A stretch of 64,000 bases of DNA. It comes from Jejubacter calystegiae (GTDB lineage: Bacteria; Pseudomonadota; Gammaproteobacteria; Enterobacterales; Enterobacteriaceae). The stretch's first letter is position 1. Each line of letters opens with the position of its first letter. Of this stretch, positions 49,128-59,446 are shown one piece after another. Below the pieces are notes generated by a model. It ran no database searches and was not told the origin of the DNA. It was given only the letters and a program-made list of their open reading frames with translations. A program made the position numbers and the translations under genes. The stretch lies in contig NZ_CP040428.1 of the NCBI RefSeq assembly GCF_005671395.1, positions 868,001-932,000 on the forward strand, in the 5' to 3' direction.

Positions 49128-52100
49128 TTACCAGTCCGCATAGGGTACCAGCGGTTGCGGCGGCATATCCATATCCCCCTGCCACCCGGCCTGCGAATAA
49201 CGCACAAAGATCAGAGCGTGGCTCGGCGTGTAGTCTTTGGCCTCCTGAATATCAATCCCTGCCCCGATGGACCAGTGCGACGTCAGGCGTCGCTCCACCA
49301 GCGCCCGGGCGGTATAACCCACGCCGGTCGATGACGACCCTTCTTCCATGGCATCAACCCGGGCAGGTAACAGCCCCTGAAGAGGATAGCGCCGCTCGTT
49401 GTCGGTCTTCGCATAGGACCAGGAGACGGAGCCCCCCAGCTCCCACGACCAGTTTTCGGTACGCTGGCGCCAGATGATCGGCACCGAAAACGAAAGATAG
49501 CGCTGCGGGCTGTAGTAGCCCCCCTGCCCCAGGGTATAGCTGCTCAGATCTTTATCGTAGTGCCAGAGCATGTTGGTCAGGCCTACGGTCACCCGACGAT
49601 TATTTTCGTTGAGCAGCTTATAGTAGTAGCCGGTCATCCAGCGTACCCGCCAGTTATCCGCCACGTTCTTCCCTGTCAACTGGTCGGCGCTCAGGCTTGA
49701 CCAGACGCCGTGATCGCCGCCCTTGTCATAGCTCATACTGATACCGCCACCGTCGGCGCGCACGCCGCCCCACACCTTATGAGTATTGGGATCGCGCTGG
49801 CCTGCGAACGAAAGCAGCGAGCTGGAGATCGGCCGCCGGTGGGCATTCAGGGTATAGCCAAACGGCCCCAGATCGCTGCTGTAGCTCAGTCCACCCACCA
49901 CATCCACCACGTTAAAACCCATCGGCGTGGTGCCGATATCCGCCGCCCAGGTCTCATTCTGCCAGCCTACCGCTACGCTTGCGCCACTGGCCCGCTGCTG
50001 GTGGTTGCTGCTACAGGTGAAGTCGTAGCAGGTGCCCCATTTTTCGTCATAGCTACCGCCGCTGAAACTGCCGGCATCCATATTCACCACATCGGTACGC
50101 AGCAGCAGGCGCCCGTCGCTGAGCGGCGCATCCACCTGCAGCATCGTAGTATGGGCCCGCAGATCCGAGTAGCCCGGCGTACCGCTGGAGCCCCAGTAGT
50201 CGTGATCGAGCGTGACGTTCACGTCCTGCTGGCGATAGAGATCCGCCGCGTCGCTGCGTATACCACGCTTCAGCCAGTCGTCGCTGGCGTCGTTGCGCGT
50301 CAGACGGGTAAAGGTATCGTTATCTTCAGGCCGCTTATCGGTAATATCAGATGCCACCATCGCATCGCGATAGCGTTCCAGCGCCTGCTGCGGTTCGCCG
50401 CTGGCGGCTTCGAAACGCGCCGCGTCGCGCAGCGCCAGCGCGCTCTCCATCGAAGGCGGCTGCCTTTTCGCCGCCGGGACGATGCGCTGGTAGATCGCAC
50501 GGGCGCGATCGGGTTTTCCGGCCTCGATCCAGGCGTTCGCCAGCCGTCGTTCGCTGTTTACCGACGGCGCCTCCTGCGCAGGCGCACGCTCAAGCTGCGT
50601 TAGCCACTGACGGGCCTGCGCTTTATCGTTCTGAGCCAGCGCCGCCTCTGCCAGCCCCAGTAGCGCATCTTCATTGCCTGGCTCCCGGGCCAGCACCTGC
50701 CGGTAGCGGCTGGTGGCTTCCGGGTAGTCTCCCCGCGCCACGGCCCAGTCCGCCAGGGTCAGGTCGATACGGTCGGCGGCGGGCTGGCGTTTCAGCAGCG
50801 CGATGGCTTCGGGCTCGCGACCCGACTCTCGCAGTTCCTGTGCCTCGGCGAATATCCGGTCCAGGGTCAGCCGTTGCGCCAGCTCCTGAATATTGTCGCT
50901 CCACTGACTGCGAGGCAGCGTATCAAGGTGGCGTAGCGCCGCCTCATCCCGCCCGGAAGAGGAAAGATAAAGGCCATAGGCATAAACCTGGTCGGCATCC
51001 GTCGGCTGGCGCCGGGCCAGATCGCGAAACAGGGCGTCGGCCTGGGCGTGTTGACCGGCGGCATAGCGCGCCTTCGCCAGCCGGTAGAGGGTCCAGACGC
51101 TGTCGGGATACAGCTGTAGCCGCCGCTGATGCAGTTCGGCAGCCTGATTCCAGCGCCCCTGCGATTCCAGCGCGCTTGCCTGGGCTTCCAGCCGATCGTC
51201 TTCCAGACCGCGTTCGATATCGTCAATGCTGCGGCGCTGGCTGGCGCTCAGGGTGTTGATAAAGGCCGTCGCCCGCTCTGGAGACTGACGGCGATAGACA
51301 TTGGCCAGCCCGCGTACCGCGTTGCTGTTGCCGCGATCCATTCTCAGCGCCTGGCGGTAGAAACGTTCAGCTTCGGCGTCATCGTTACGCGCCACCGCCA
51401 CGTCTCCCAGACCGAGCACTGCATAGCTGTCGCTACCGTCCACGGCCCGCGCCTGGCGGAATTTACGCTCTGCCAGCGCGGTATCCTGAGCCTTGAGTGC
51501 CGTATCCCCTTCATCGATCAACAACCAGTAGCGATTGGTGTTAAGCAGCGATTTCCATTTGCCACTGCTGTCGTTATCGGGATCGAGACGCAGCGCCCGG
51601 TTAAGCTGGCGTACCGCGGCGGCGCGTTTTCCGGCCTGGGACCAGGCCTCGCCCAGCGCCGCCACCGTTTCGGCATCGTTCTGATTTTCACGCAGCGCCG
51701 TTTTCAGCGGCGCAACCGCCCGGGCGCCGTCGCCTGCGGCCACCTGCGCCAGCCCGGTCGCTTTGGCCCGAAAACCGGGGTCGGCCAGTTGCTTGCGTTG
51801 CTCCGCCAGTTTGGCTTTCGCATCATCCACCGTCTCGCCATCGGTAAACAGCGTCAGGAAGCGCTCCAGCGCCGCCACGCTGGCGGCGCTGACCGGCAGC
51901 CCCTGAATGCGCTGATACCAGAGATCCGCCGCCTGGCCGCGCCCGGTTCCCGAGCGCGCCATCTGCTCCAGCACGCTGAACCCTTCCTGGGAACGATTGC
52001 TGTCGAATAGCAGTCCGGCCAGGCTGGCGCGCAGCGTATCGTTGCCGGGCATTCGGGCATTCAGCGCTTTAAGCTGTTCAATCGCCTGGACGCGTCGTTG

Positions 52101-52580
52101 CGGCTTTTTCGCCACCAGCAGCCAGTACTCCACCGCCAGGTCGCCATCAGGAGGCGTTCCCTCAAACAGCGCCTGATACGCGGCGATGGCTTCATCGGTA
52201 TGGCCGGTGGTGCCCAGCAGCCGCGCCTGTTGCAGCGCCTGGCTTCCGGCCGGGGTGGCGAGTTTCATCTCCAGTTGCGAACGTCGGTATGCCGTGGAAT
52301 CCGCCGCCGTGGTTTTGAGTTTGTTCATCAACGCCTGGGCGCCAGCGCTGTCGCCCTGGCGCAGCAGATAACGCACCCGGGCGGCAATGACTTCCGGGTC
52401 ATCCGGGGCGATAAGTTCCAGCCGGTAGAGCGACTGACGCACCAGATCGTCACGATGGGTCGCTTCGCCCAGCCGTACCTGTTCCAGCAGGTGCAGCCGG
52501 GCGGGGTTCGCCGCCTGGACAGGTACGGTCAGCGCCAGTCCCAGCGCGACGGCAATCAACGTTAACGAGGATCCGCGCAT
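49128..52580 (-). CDS. bcsC: Cellulose secretion outer-membrane protein BcsC (1150 aa)
   Basis: It guides the cellulose chain across the periplasm and exports it through the outer membrane. A signal peptide (GSSLTLIAVALGLALTVPVQ) is followed by many TPR units up to about residue 780 (for example YAVLGLGDVAVARNDDAEAE and FYRQALRMDRGNSNAVRGLA). A 16-stranded barrel domain follows from about 810, ending LVPYADW. Length is close to E. coli (1157). The gene overlaps bcsZ by 19 bases, ensuring coupled translation. The last gene of bcsRQABZC. Confidence 0.95.
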   Translation of the reverse strand: MRGSSLTLIAVALGLALTVPVQAANPARLHLLEQVRLGEATHRDDLVRQSLYRLELIAPDDPEVIAARVRYLLRQGDSAGAQALMNKLKTTAADSTAYRRSQLEMKLATPAGSQALQQARLLGTTGHTDEAIAAYQALFEGTPPDGDLAVEYWLLVAKKPQRRVQAIEQLKALNARMPGNDTLRASLAGLLFDSNRSQEGFSVLEQMARSGTGRGQAADLWYQRIQGLPVSAASVAALERFLTLFTDGETVDDAKAKLAEQRKQLADPGFRAKATGLAQVAAGDGARAVAPLKTALRENQNDAETVAALGEAWSQAGKRAAAVRQLNRALRLDPDNDSSGKWKSLLNTNRYWLLIDEGDTALKAQDTALAERKFRQARAVDGSDSYAVLGLGDVAVARNDDAEAERFYRQALRMDRGNSNAVRGLANVYRRQSPERATAFINTLSASQRRSIDDIERGLEDDRLEAQASALESQGRWNQAAELHQRRLQLYPDSVWTLYRLAKARYAAGQHAQADALFRDLARRQPTDADQVYAYGLYLSSSGRDEAALRHLDTLPRSQWSDNIQELAQRLTLDRIFAEAQELRESGREPEAIALLKRQPAADRIDLTLADWAVARGDYPEATSRYRQVLAREPGNEDALLGLAEAALAQNDKAQARQWLTQLERAPAQEAPSVNSERRLANAWIEAGKPDRARAIYQRIVPAAKRQPPSMESALALRDAARFEAASGEPQQALERYRDAMVASDITDKRPEDNDTFTRLTRNDASDDWLKRGIRSDAADLYRQQDVNVTLDHDYWGSSGTPGYSDLRAHTTMLQVDAPLSDGRLLLRTDVVNMDAGSFSGGSYDEKWGTCYDFTCSSNHQQRASGASVAVGWQNETWAADIGTTPMGFNVVDVVGGLSYSSDLGPFGYTLNAHRRPISSSLLSFAGQRDPNTHKVWGGVRADGGGISMSYDKGGDHGVWSSLSADQLTGKNVADNWRVRWMTGYYYKLLNENNRRVTVGLTNMLWHYDKDLSSYTLGQGGYYSPQRYLSFSVPIIWRQRTENWSWELGGSVSWSYAKTDNERRYPLQGLLPARVDAMEEGSSSTGVGYTARALVERRLTSHWSIGAGIDIQEAKDYTPSHALIFVRYSQAGWQGDMDMPPQPLVPYADW

Positions 52581-53677
52581 ACCCGCTCCCAGTCCGGCAC
52601 CAGCTCACCCTGGGCATTAAAACGAAAGCGCTGCTGATCCCAGCCCTGGCCAAACAGCGTCAGCACAAAGCTGTAGTAGGACTCATGGTCGGGGAAGTTT
52701 TTCGTCAGCCGCTGACGCTGAGCATAGAGCGCCGGGCTCTCCTGAAGCATGGGCAGCATGGCGGCGGAAAAACCGCCGGGACCATCGTTGGTCAACTTAC
52801 CGGTCACGGTATCGATTTTTTCAGGCGGCGCGCCGCGCTGTTCCGTGGCGGCCACCATCGGCTGGAAATGATTTAGCAGCCGCGCTTTATCGGGGGAGCG
52901 ATCGCTGAGCATCCCCACCCACAGGTAGACGCGAATCGCATTGTAGCTGCCCGTGAGCGTGGGCTTATCCTGCATCTGCCAGCCGCTTCCCTTGTTCCAG
53001 CTCACCCAGTCGGGGGAAAATCCTTTGGGCGCGGTTTCCAGCAGCAGTCGCATCATAGGTTTGCGCATCGCTTTCCAGGGGCCGGGATAACGGGCGAAAC
53101 GGGCGATAACCTGGGGCGGCAGATAGCTGGGGTTCAGGCGCCAGCGGTTATCATGAGCGAAGCCCTGTGCCCCTGGCAGCAGCATTTCGCCAAGGCCTGG
53201 GATCTTCACTACCTCTTTATGGGCAATCAGGTCGAGCAGCGCCCGCCCCTGGGTGGTGTAATCCTCGTTCTTCCAGAGTCTGCCAGCTTCCAGCAGCGCC
53301 CAGGCAATCCACACATCGGAATCCGAAGCGGTATTGCTGTCCAGCACCCGCCACTGATTGTCTTCACGCCTGCCCCAAAGCCAGGCGGGCAGGGTCGTGG
53401 TTAAATCGCCTGCGCCAAGATTATTGCGGGTCCAGGTCAACAACTGGTCGAAACTCTGGCGATCGTTCGCTACCAGCGCGAAGAACAACCCATAGCTCTG
53501 CCCTTCGGAGGTGGTAATTTTGCGCGGATCGCTGGTGTCGATAACCCGCCCTTCATCACTGATATAGTGCTGCTTAAATTGCTGCCAGGCAGGCCAGTCG
53601 CAGGCGGCGCTGGCGGTCATCGCCGCCAGCAGCAGGCCCAGAGCTAATGCAGAACGCCATCCCATGATGTTATTCAT
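52562..53677 (-). CDS. bcsZ: Periplasmic endo-1,4-beta-glucanase BcsZ (371 aa)
   Basis: A glycoside hydrolase family 8 cellulase needed for optimal cellulose output. A signal peptide (LALGLLLAAMTASAA) is followed by the GH8 (alpha/alpha)6 barrel. The acid residues sit in EGQSYGLFFALVANDRQSFD and SDSDVWIAWALLEAGRLW, the latter carrying the conserved D-x-D/W site. Overlaps bcsB by 8 bases and bcsC by 19, the tight coupling usual for this operon. Confidence 0.94.
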   Translation of the reverse strand: MNNIMGWRSALALGLLLAAMTASAACDWPAWQQFKQHYISDEGRVIDTSDPRKITTSEGQSYGLFFALVANDRQSFDQLLTWTRNNLGAGDLTTTLPAWLWGRREDNQWRVLDSNTASDSDVWIAWALLEAGRLWKNEDYTTQGRALLDLIAHKEVVKIPGLGEMLLPGAQGFAHDNRWRLNPSYLPPQVIARFARYPGPWKAMRKPMMRLLLETAPKGFSPDWVSWNKGSGWQMQDKPTLTGSYNAIRVYLWVGMLSDRSPDKARLLNHFQPMVAATEQRGAPPEKIDTVTGKLTNDGPGGFSAAMLPMLQESPALYAQRQRLTKNFPDHESYYSFVLTLFGQGWDQQRFRFNAQGELVPDWERVCADPR

Positions 53678-56072
53678 CCTCCGGATCCAAACGGCGGCGG
53701 CTCAGCATTCGCAACACCCGCCATAGTACCCAGGCCAGCAGCACCACACTGATGGCGGCGCAGATAGCCAGCCATACCGGGTGGTTCGCCAGGGCATACC
53801 AGATGCGCTCAAACCACGGCAGGTGGCCGACATAGTAAATATCCCCGACCCGCAGGCTGTTGACGCCAGATTCACGAATCACCGACACCGAACCATACAT
53901 GGCGGCACGCTTGCCGCTGTCGTTCAGGGCGCCGTTCAGCAGCTCATAACCGCGCGGGCTGTCCGCCAGCAGAGCAACAACGCTGCGCTGGCTGTGGAAC
54001 GGCGACTGGAAGCCGACAATGGCCGCCATCGGTCCCCGGGAACTGATGGTGGTTCGAACATCGGGTTCCCGGTCCGCCGGACTTGCCATAATCGACGGCA
54101 GCGGCGTCTGGCGATACGGCATTTTCACCCAGCTCAGCGCCGCTTCCACCAGCAGATCCAGGCGCTTATCATCCTTCAATTTTTCGGGCAGGGAGCCGAT
54201 TACCATCAGGTCAGCGTCGCGCTTTTTAATTTCGTCGGCGCTGTCCGTCAGCGCCACCTTCACGGCAGGCAACCCGGTCTGGGCGCCGATAATGCCCAGG
54301 GTATCCAGCAGGGTGCTGACCTGGGCAGGCGTCGGCTGCTTAGACACCACTACCAGGGTATCCGACAGATCCGCCATCCGGCTGTAGGGGAAGCCCGCAT
54401 TGGCGAAGGCGCGCAGGTCCGGCATGGCGATAAAGTGATGATAGTTGGAGAAGTCGATGGTCGATTCATCTTCAATCACCACGTGGTTTTGCACCGGCTG
54501 GAAGGTAATACAGTTTTCAACAGAGCCGCCGGGCATTGGGTTCATGTACTGGAAGTCGAAGCGTAGCTGGTTAGCGGCCCCCAGGCGCAGCGCCGGAATC
54601 GAGACATCGTTCTTACCGTCCAGTAACCCCTGCACCACCGGCAGGCGCATCAGCAGATTGCCTTCCCGGCTCTTCGGCGACAGGCTGAAAGATTGCAGGA
54701 ACTGATTGTTCAGGTTGATATCCATCCGCGAACTGTCCTTCACCGGCGGCGCGGTATAGCGATATTTCAGATCCATATCGATGCCGTTGCTACGCAGCAG
54801 ATAGAGATCCGGTGGCAGATTAAGGGTCAGAGCCACGGAGCCGGGCTCAATGCCGCTCGACTGAAGTTGTTGCTCGTAGGTTTTCAGTTCGCCAAAGGTG
54901 ACGGGCCGGTCGGTACGCACCCAGTGCGGTGCGTCATAAGGCTTACGCGGCAGTAACGGATCCACTTCATCCACAGTAACGGCATCGCCGCGGAACAGGA
55001 TATCGCCCCGGGCGATCCCCTGAGCCGCCTGAAGCAGATCGCTGTCGTCACGACCAAAGACAACCAGCAGCTTCACGTAAGGATTATCCGGGTGGTTGAT
55101 CATCTCGATGGTGGGCGCTTTCACCGGCGGGTGCTCACGCAGGAAATCCGGGCGCCTGTCGTTGGTGGCGAAGACGATGGCGTTACTTTCCGGCAACTGG
55201 TTATAGAGCACCGGGAAGCGCTGGCCGCGCCACACCGAACGGGTACCGAACCAGGAGGCGATAATCCCGGCTGCGCGCTGCTGCTCCACGTCAGGTGCTG
55301 CGGAAAAAACCATCGGCAACGTCAGCGGTCTGTCATCTCTGGAGTCGAAAAACGGCACCGGGAAGTGGGAGAGATCGTTACGCAGTTGCAGTTTCTGATA
55401 CAGCAGGCTCAGGGAGCTGCCGCGCCCGATATCCATCCATAGCGTGCTGTTGGCCGGGTTTTCGCACACGTCGCGATAGTGACCGACGAACTCCAGCCGC
55501 ACCCGGTTAAAGTCGCTGACGTAGAGCGGGTCGATGGGCAGCCGGGCCAGCGTTTTCTTACCTAACTGCTCTTTGGTGACCGGCAGTACCCCCATCAACT
55601 CATCGTTCAGGTACACCTTAAGCTGCGACTGAACCGGAATCAGCGCCGGAGACGGGGTGTACTCCAGGTTTAATAGCGCGCGGGAGACCACTTCGTCGCT
55701 GCGCATGCCGAATTCCACCGAACCGTTGGGATGCACGCCGCGCAGCACCATGCTGCCGGGCGGCGGTGCAATCTGGGCGAAGTTCAGCGTCACTTCGCGG
55801 GCCGGTGCATTTTCGGCAACGACCGGCGCTCCGGCGCCAGGTATGCCCGGCATCACCTGCCCGGTTCCCTCTTCCGGCGCCTGCGGCACGACCGCCTCCA
55901 GGTCATTACTGGTCGGCCCCTGAGTCACCACGCCTTCGGTTGCCGGAGCCACCGTCGGCACCATCGGCGCCGGAACCGCGCCGGGGTCCGCCGGGGCCGC
56001 CATGCCAGGCCGATACGGCAGCGCGCTCAGCCCCAAAACCACTGCACAGATCCAGAAGAGATTTCTTTTCAT
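53670..56072 (-). CDS. bcsB: Cellulose synthase regulatory subunit BcsB (800 aa)
   Basis: A periplasmic subunit anchored by one C-terminal helix, which pairs with BcsA and helps translocate the glucan. A signal peptide (FWICAVVLGLSALPYRPGMA) is followed by a Pro/Ala-rich stretch. Carbohydrate-binding and flavodoxin-like domains follow (GSMVLRGVHPNGSVEFGMRS; ENPANSTLWMDIGRGSS). The C-terminal anchor is LAICAAISVVLLAWVLWRV. Ten bases separate it from bcsA. Confidence 0.94.
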   Translation of the reverse strand: MKRNLFWICAVVLGLSALPYRPGMAAPADPGAVPAPMVPTVAPATEGVVTQGPTSNDLEAVVPQAPEEGTGQVMPGIPGAGAPVVAENAPAREVTLNFAQIAPPPGSMVLRGVHPNGSVEFGMRSDEVVSRALLNLEYTPSPALIPVQSQLKVYLNDELMGVLPVTKEQLGKKTLARLPIDPLYVSDFNRVRLEFVGHYRDVCENPANSTLWMDIGRGSSLSLLYQKLQLRNDLSHFPVPFFDSRDDRPLTLPMVFSAAPDVEQQRAAGIIASWFGTRSVWRGQRFPVLYNQLPESNAIVFATNDRRPDFLREHPPVKAPTIEMINHPDNPYVKLLVVFGRDDSDLLQAAQGIARGDILFRGDAVTVDEVDPLLPRKPYDAPHWVRTDRPVTFGELKTYEQQLQSSGIEPGSVALTLNLPPDLYLLRSNGIDMDLKYRYTAPPVKDSSRMDINLNNQFLQSFSLSPKSREGNLLMRLPVVQGLLDGKNDVSIPALRLGAANQLRFDFQYMNPMPGGSVENCITFQPVQNHVVIEDESTIDFSNYHHFIAMPDLRAFANAGFPYSRMADLSDTLVVVSKQPTPAQVSTLLDTLGIIGAQTGLPAVKVALTDSADEIKKRDADLMVIGSLPEKLKDDKRLDLLVEAALSWVKMPYRQTPLPSIMASPADREPDVRTTISSRGPMAAIVGFQSPFHSQRSVVALLADSPRGYELLNGALNDSGKRAAMYGSVSVIRESGVNSLRVGDIYYVGHLPWFERIWYALANHPVWLAICAAISVVLLAWVLWRVLRMLSRRRLDPEDE

Positions 56073-56082
56073 CGCATTATCA

Positions 56083-58701
56083 TCATTGTTGAGTCATGGC
56101 CGAATCCGGTTGCCGATCGCCGGCGCCGCGCGCTGGTCTGCGGGGGATCAGGGAAACCACCCAGTCCACTACCAGCGTGATGCTCCGGAACACATACTTC
56201 AGCGACGCCGGGGCGAACTCCGCCAGATGGCGGTAGCCGCGCAGTCCCAGCTTCAGAATATCCAGCAGGCTTTCCAGCGGTTTATCTTCCGGGAAACTGT
56301 CCTGCCATAGCGCCCAGGTATCGGCGCGGGCAAAGGTGCACTGAATAAAATCGATATGCTGTCGGGTGGTCATCTCCGCCAGTTGCAGGCCAACGCTTTC
56401 TCCGGCGGCGCGAACTACCTGCGCCGGGAAGAAGAACTGCTGCTGACCACGGCGCAGCAGCAGTTGAATGCGCTCGCCGTGGCGCAGCGACAGCGAGCCA
56501 TGCAGACGAATACCGACACCGCCGTCGGAGTAGTCGCGTACTGTGCAGGGGTAGAGATGGCCGTCTTCCCGGGCCAGCGCCGCAGGCATGGCGATCTCGA
56601 CCCGGTGAGCCCGGCGCACCTGCTTGCTTTCTACCGAAACCGCCACCGCGCCCCCCAGAATAATCAGGTTGTAGGTCACCCAGGCAATGCTCACCAGCAC
56701 GGTCAGCATTTCGTGTTCCGGCCCTTCGAAAAAGCGCCAGACGCCGAACAGCAGCCCCAGCACGTTAAGCAGAACCAGCATCAGGTAGGGTCGGGTAATC
56801 ACCCAATCGACATATTCATGGGGCACCAGCCCCCCTTTCGCCGTGACGTTAAACTTCCCTTTGCGCGGGTTTATCAGCGCGACGATGGTGGGCGGCGTGA
56901 TGTACCAGGCCAGCACCGTTTCGTAAATTTCACTCCAGAAAGAGTAGCGATAGCGCCCCTGAATTTTCGAGTTGGTCAGGCTGGCGTGAATCATATGGGG
57001 CAGGACGAACAGCGCTATCATTAGCGCCGGGGCGTAAATGATATAGGCATGCAGCAGCAGAAAGGCCAGCGGCGCGATCAGGAAGATCAGGCGCGGCAGG
57101 CCGGAAAGAAAGTGCAGCATGGCGTTGGCGTAACACAAGCGCTGAGCCAGCTTCAGCCCCTTGCCCAATAGCGGGTTGTCCAGCCGGAAGATCTGAATCA
57201 TGCCGCGAGCCCAGCGGATGCGTTGACCAATGTGCGCCGACAGGCTTTCGGTCGCCAGACCGGCGGCCTGGGGGATGCGCATATAGGCCGAGGTGTAGCC
57301 GCGCCGGTGCAGGCGCAGCGAGGTGTGGGCATCCTCAGTGACGGTTTCTACGGCGATACCGCCAATTTCATCCAGCGGCTGTCGGCGGATAACCGCACAG
57401 GAGCCGCAGAAGAAGGTGGCATCCCACATATCGTTGCCGTCCTGCACCAGGCCGTAGAACAGCGCGCCTTCGTTCGGCGTTTTGCGAAAACGCCCCAGGT
57501 TGCGCTCAAAGGGGTCCGGCGAAAAGAAGTGGTGCGGCGTCTGAATCAGCCCCAGTTTCTGATCCTTAAAGAACCACCCCATGGTCAGTTGCAGGAACGA
57601 GCGGGTCGGCACGTGGTCGCAGTCGAAAATCGCCACAAAGTCGCCCCGGGCCTGCTTGAGGGCGTTATTAATATTCCCCGCCTTGGCGTGCTCGTGGGTG
57701 GTGCGGGCGATGTAATTCGCCCCGACTTCATCGGCGAAGCGTCGGAACGCTTCACGCCCACCGTCATCGAGGATCCAGATATTGAGCTTATCCTTCGGCC
57801 AGTCCATGCCCAGCGAGGCATAGACCGTACCTTTCACCACGCTAAGCTCTTCGTTGTAGGTGGGAATCATCACATCCACCACCGGCCACTGCGCCGTTGA
57901 GGCGGGCAGCGGTACTGGCTGGCGATGCAGCGGCCAGATAATCTGGAAGAACCCCAGCACCAGTACCAGCCAGGCGTAGGTTTCAGCAAACAGTAGAATC
58001 AGGCCGCAGACCAGGCTGACCGGATCGTTCCAGTTCAGGGTGGAGGTATAACGCCACCAGATATAACGGCAGGAGATGGTCAGCGACAGCACCACCATCA
58101 CCAGCGCGGGGAAACGCCCGGGAATGCGCCGTACCACCAGCGCAATACCCCACAGCAGCATCAGAAAAATAAACTGCGCCAGCGGGCTGAAGGGCTGGGT
58201 GACGCACAGTACCGCCATAATCAGCGCCACCACAACGACCACCCCCAGCAGAATACGCCTTGCCAGCACGCTGAACTGACTCAGATCCTGAACGTTGCGC
58301 CGAAAGCCCTGGCTGCGCTCTACCCGCTGCGGCAGCGCCTTCATCCACTGATAGTAATTTTCCCGCCATGCCTGAATACGCGCCAGCCGCGAGGTTACCG
58401 GCGCTGCCAGCCCGCGACCTGGCAGCATCAGCAACAGCCAGAGGGATTGAATAAGATAGCGCAGTGGATCGAGCGGTCGCGGGCGCTGAGGATCGATTTG
58501 CGGATACAGGCGCTGGCGCTGGGCCCTGATGCGCTGCCAGCTTTCGCTTTCCAGCCGCAGAAAGATCCAGCCCAGCGCCACCATCAGGCAGCACAGTCCG
58601 GCGCTGAACGGCGTGGCGCCGTTACGCCGCCAGCCCATATAGCGCGTTCGCAGGCGCTGGCTAACGCCGGGCGCCAGCAGGCAACGCAGAAGCAGGCTCA
58701 T
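56083..58701 (-). CDS. bcsA: Cellulose synthase catalytic subunit BcsA (872 aa)
   Basis: A processive family-2 glycosyltransferase that polymerises UDP-glucose and extrudes the chain through its own membrane channel. The ATG at 58701 overlaps the bcsQ stop (ATGA) and gives MSLLLRCLLAP with the E. coli length; ten more codons upstream are unlikely. Catalytic motifs are ILDDGGR (D), FDCDHVP (DxD), TED and QRIRWARG (QxxRW). The gating loop FFCGSC and the cytosolic PilZ domain (RRAHRVEIAM; DYSDGGVGIRL) mean c-di-GMP activation. About 8 helices. Confidence 0.96.
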   Translation of the reverse strand: MSLLLRCLLAPGVSQRLRTRYMGWRRNGATPFSAGLCCLMVALGWIFLRLESESWQRIRAQRQRLYPQIDPQRPRPLDPLRYLIQSLWLLLMLPGRGLAAPVTSRLARIQAWRENYYQWMKALPQRVERSQGFRRNVQDLSQFSVLARRILLGVVVVVALIMAVLCVTQPFSPLAQFIFLMLLWGIALVVRRIPGRFPALVMVVLSLTISCRYIWWRYTSTLNWNDPVSLVCGLILLFAETYAWLVLVLGFFQIIWPLHRQPVPLPASTAQWPVVDVMIPTYNEELSVVKGTVYASLGMDWPKDKLNIWILDDGGREAFRRFADEVGANYIARTTHEHAKAGNINNALKQARGDFVAIFDCDHVPTRSFLQLTMGWFFKDQKLGLIQTPHHFFSPDPFERNLGRFRKTPNEGALFYGLVQDGNDMWDATFFCGSCAVIRRQPLDEIGGIAVETVTEDAHTSLRLHRRGYTSAYMRIPQAAGLATESLSAHIGQRIRWARGMIQIFRLDNPLLGKGLKLAQRLCYANAMLHFLSGLPRLIFLIAPLAFLLLHAYIIYAPALMIALFVLPHMIHASLTNSKIQGRYRYSFWSEIYETVLAWYITPPTIVALINPRKGKFNVTAKGGLVPHEYVDWVITRPYLMLVLLNVLGLLFGVWRFFEGPEHEMLTVLVSIAWVTYNLIILGGAVAVSVESKQVRRAHRVEIAMPAALAREDGHLYPCTVRDYSDGGVGIRLHGSLSLRHGERIQLLLRRGQQQFFFPAQVVRAAGESVGLQLAEMTTRQHIDFIQCTFARADTWALWQDSFPEDKPLESLLDILKLGLRGYRHLAEFAPASLKYVFRSITLVVDWVVSLIPRRPARGAGDRQPDSAMTQQ

Positions 58702-59432
58702 GGCTGCGGCTCCGCCAGATTGAGCAGGCACCAGCCCGCCAAGGTCATCAGCTCTTCCGCCACCAGCGAAGCCGGGCTGTACTCGCCCACCGGCTGTTTA
58801 GCCGCCATCGATTCCGCCATGGCTTCATCACTGTGCAGAATCACCGGAACCAGACTGCGCTGACTCTGGAGCCAGAGCTGATAAATATCGTCCTGAAGAT
58901 GGCTGGCAACCCGTAATCCGTTGACCAGCAGGTAAGCGTCCTGAGCCAGCGGCTGCTGATGCAGGCGGGCGTGGCAGTTGGCGTCTGGCGTCGCCACCAC
59001 AATGCGGCTATCCACCGCCGCCAGGGTTTCCAGAGCAAAGGCGCTGAAACCGGCGGGAATATCCACCAGTATCCAGCGGTAGCGGCCGCTCTGTTTCAGG
59101 GTTTTCAGGGCATCCAGAAAATGCGCAACACCTTCCGGGCGCGCCAGCAGTTCGCTGCTCTGCATGGCGTTTAACTGCCCGTATGGAAGAACATCGAGAC
59201 GCGGCGTATAGCGCCAGGCGGCACTCTGCCAGGCCAGCCCCTCATGCAGGGCATACGCCCAGCCCGCGCTTTGCGCAAACCCGATATTGAACAAAAGACG
59301 CAGCAGGTTATCCGGAGCGGCGCCCACCACCAGTACCGACTCGCCCTGCTGTTGCAGCGACCAGCCCAGCCCCGCGGCGATCGACGTCGTTCCCACGCCG
59401 CCGCGTAGCCCCTGTAACCCTATCACTGCCAT
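58698..59432 (-). CDS. bcsQ: Cellulose biosynthesis protein BcsQ (244 aa)
   Basis: A MinD/ParA-type ATPase that, with BcsR, forms the cytosolic regulatory vestibule of the E. coli-type Bcs complex. The deviant Walker A is GLRGGVGTTSIAAGLG. Walker B-like ILVDIPAGF is near residue 120. The C-terminal DDIYQLWLQSQRSLVPVILH and KQPVGEYSPASL are conserved in E. coli BcsQ. The frame is intact, unlike the nonsense bcsQ allele of E. coli K-12. GGGAG precedes the ATG. Confidence 0.92.
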   Translation of the reverse strand: MAVIGLQGLRGGVGTTSIAAGLGWSLQQQGESVLVVGAAPDNLLRLLFNIGFAQSAGWAYALHEGLAWQSAAWRYTPRLDVLPYGQLNAMQSSELLARPEGVAHFLDALKTLKQSGRYRWILVDIPAGFSAFALETLAAVDSRIVVATPDANCHARLHQQPLAQDAYLLVNGLRVASHLQDDIYQLWLQSQRSLVPVILHSDEAMAESMAAKQPVGEYSPASLVAEELMTLAGWCLLNLAEPQP

Positions 59433-59446
59433 CTGGCCTGCTCCCT

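Noticed and set aside
51129..52010. Open frames on the plus strand opposite bcsC (also 49710-50603 and 50351-51259)
   Set aside because: GC-rich antisense shadows of the TPR-coding region of bcsC; no ribosome-binding site or known motif.
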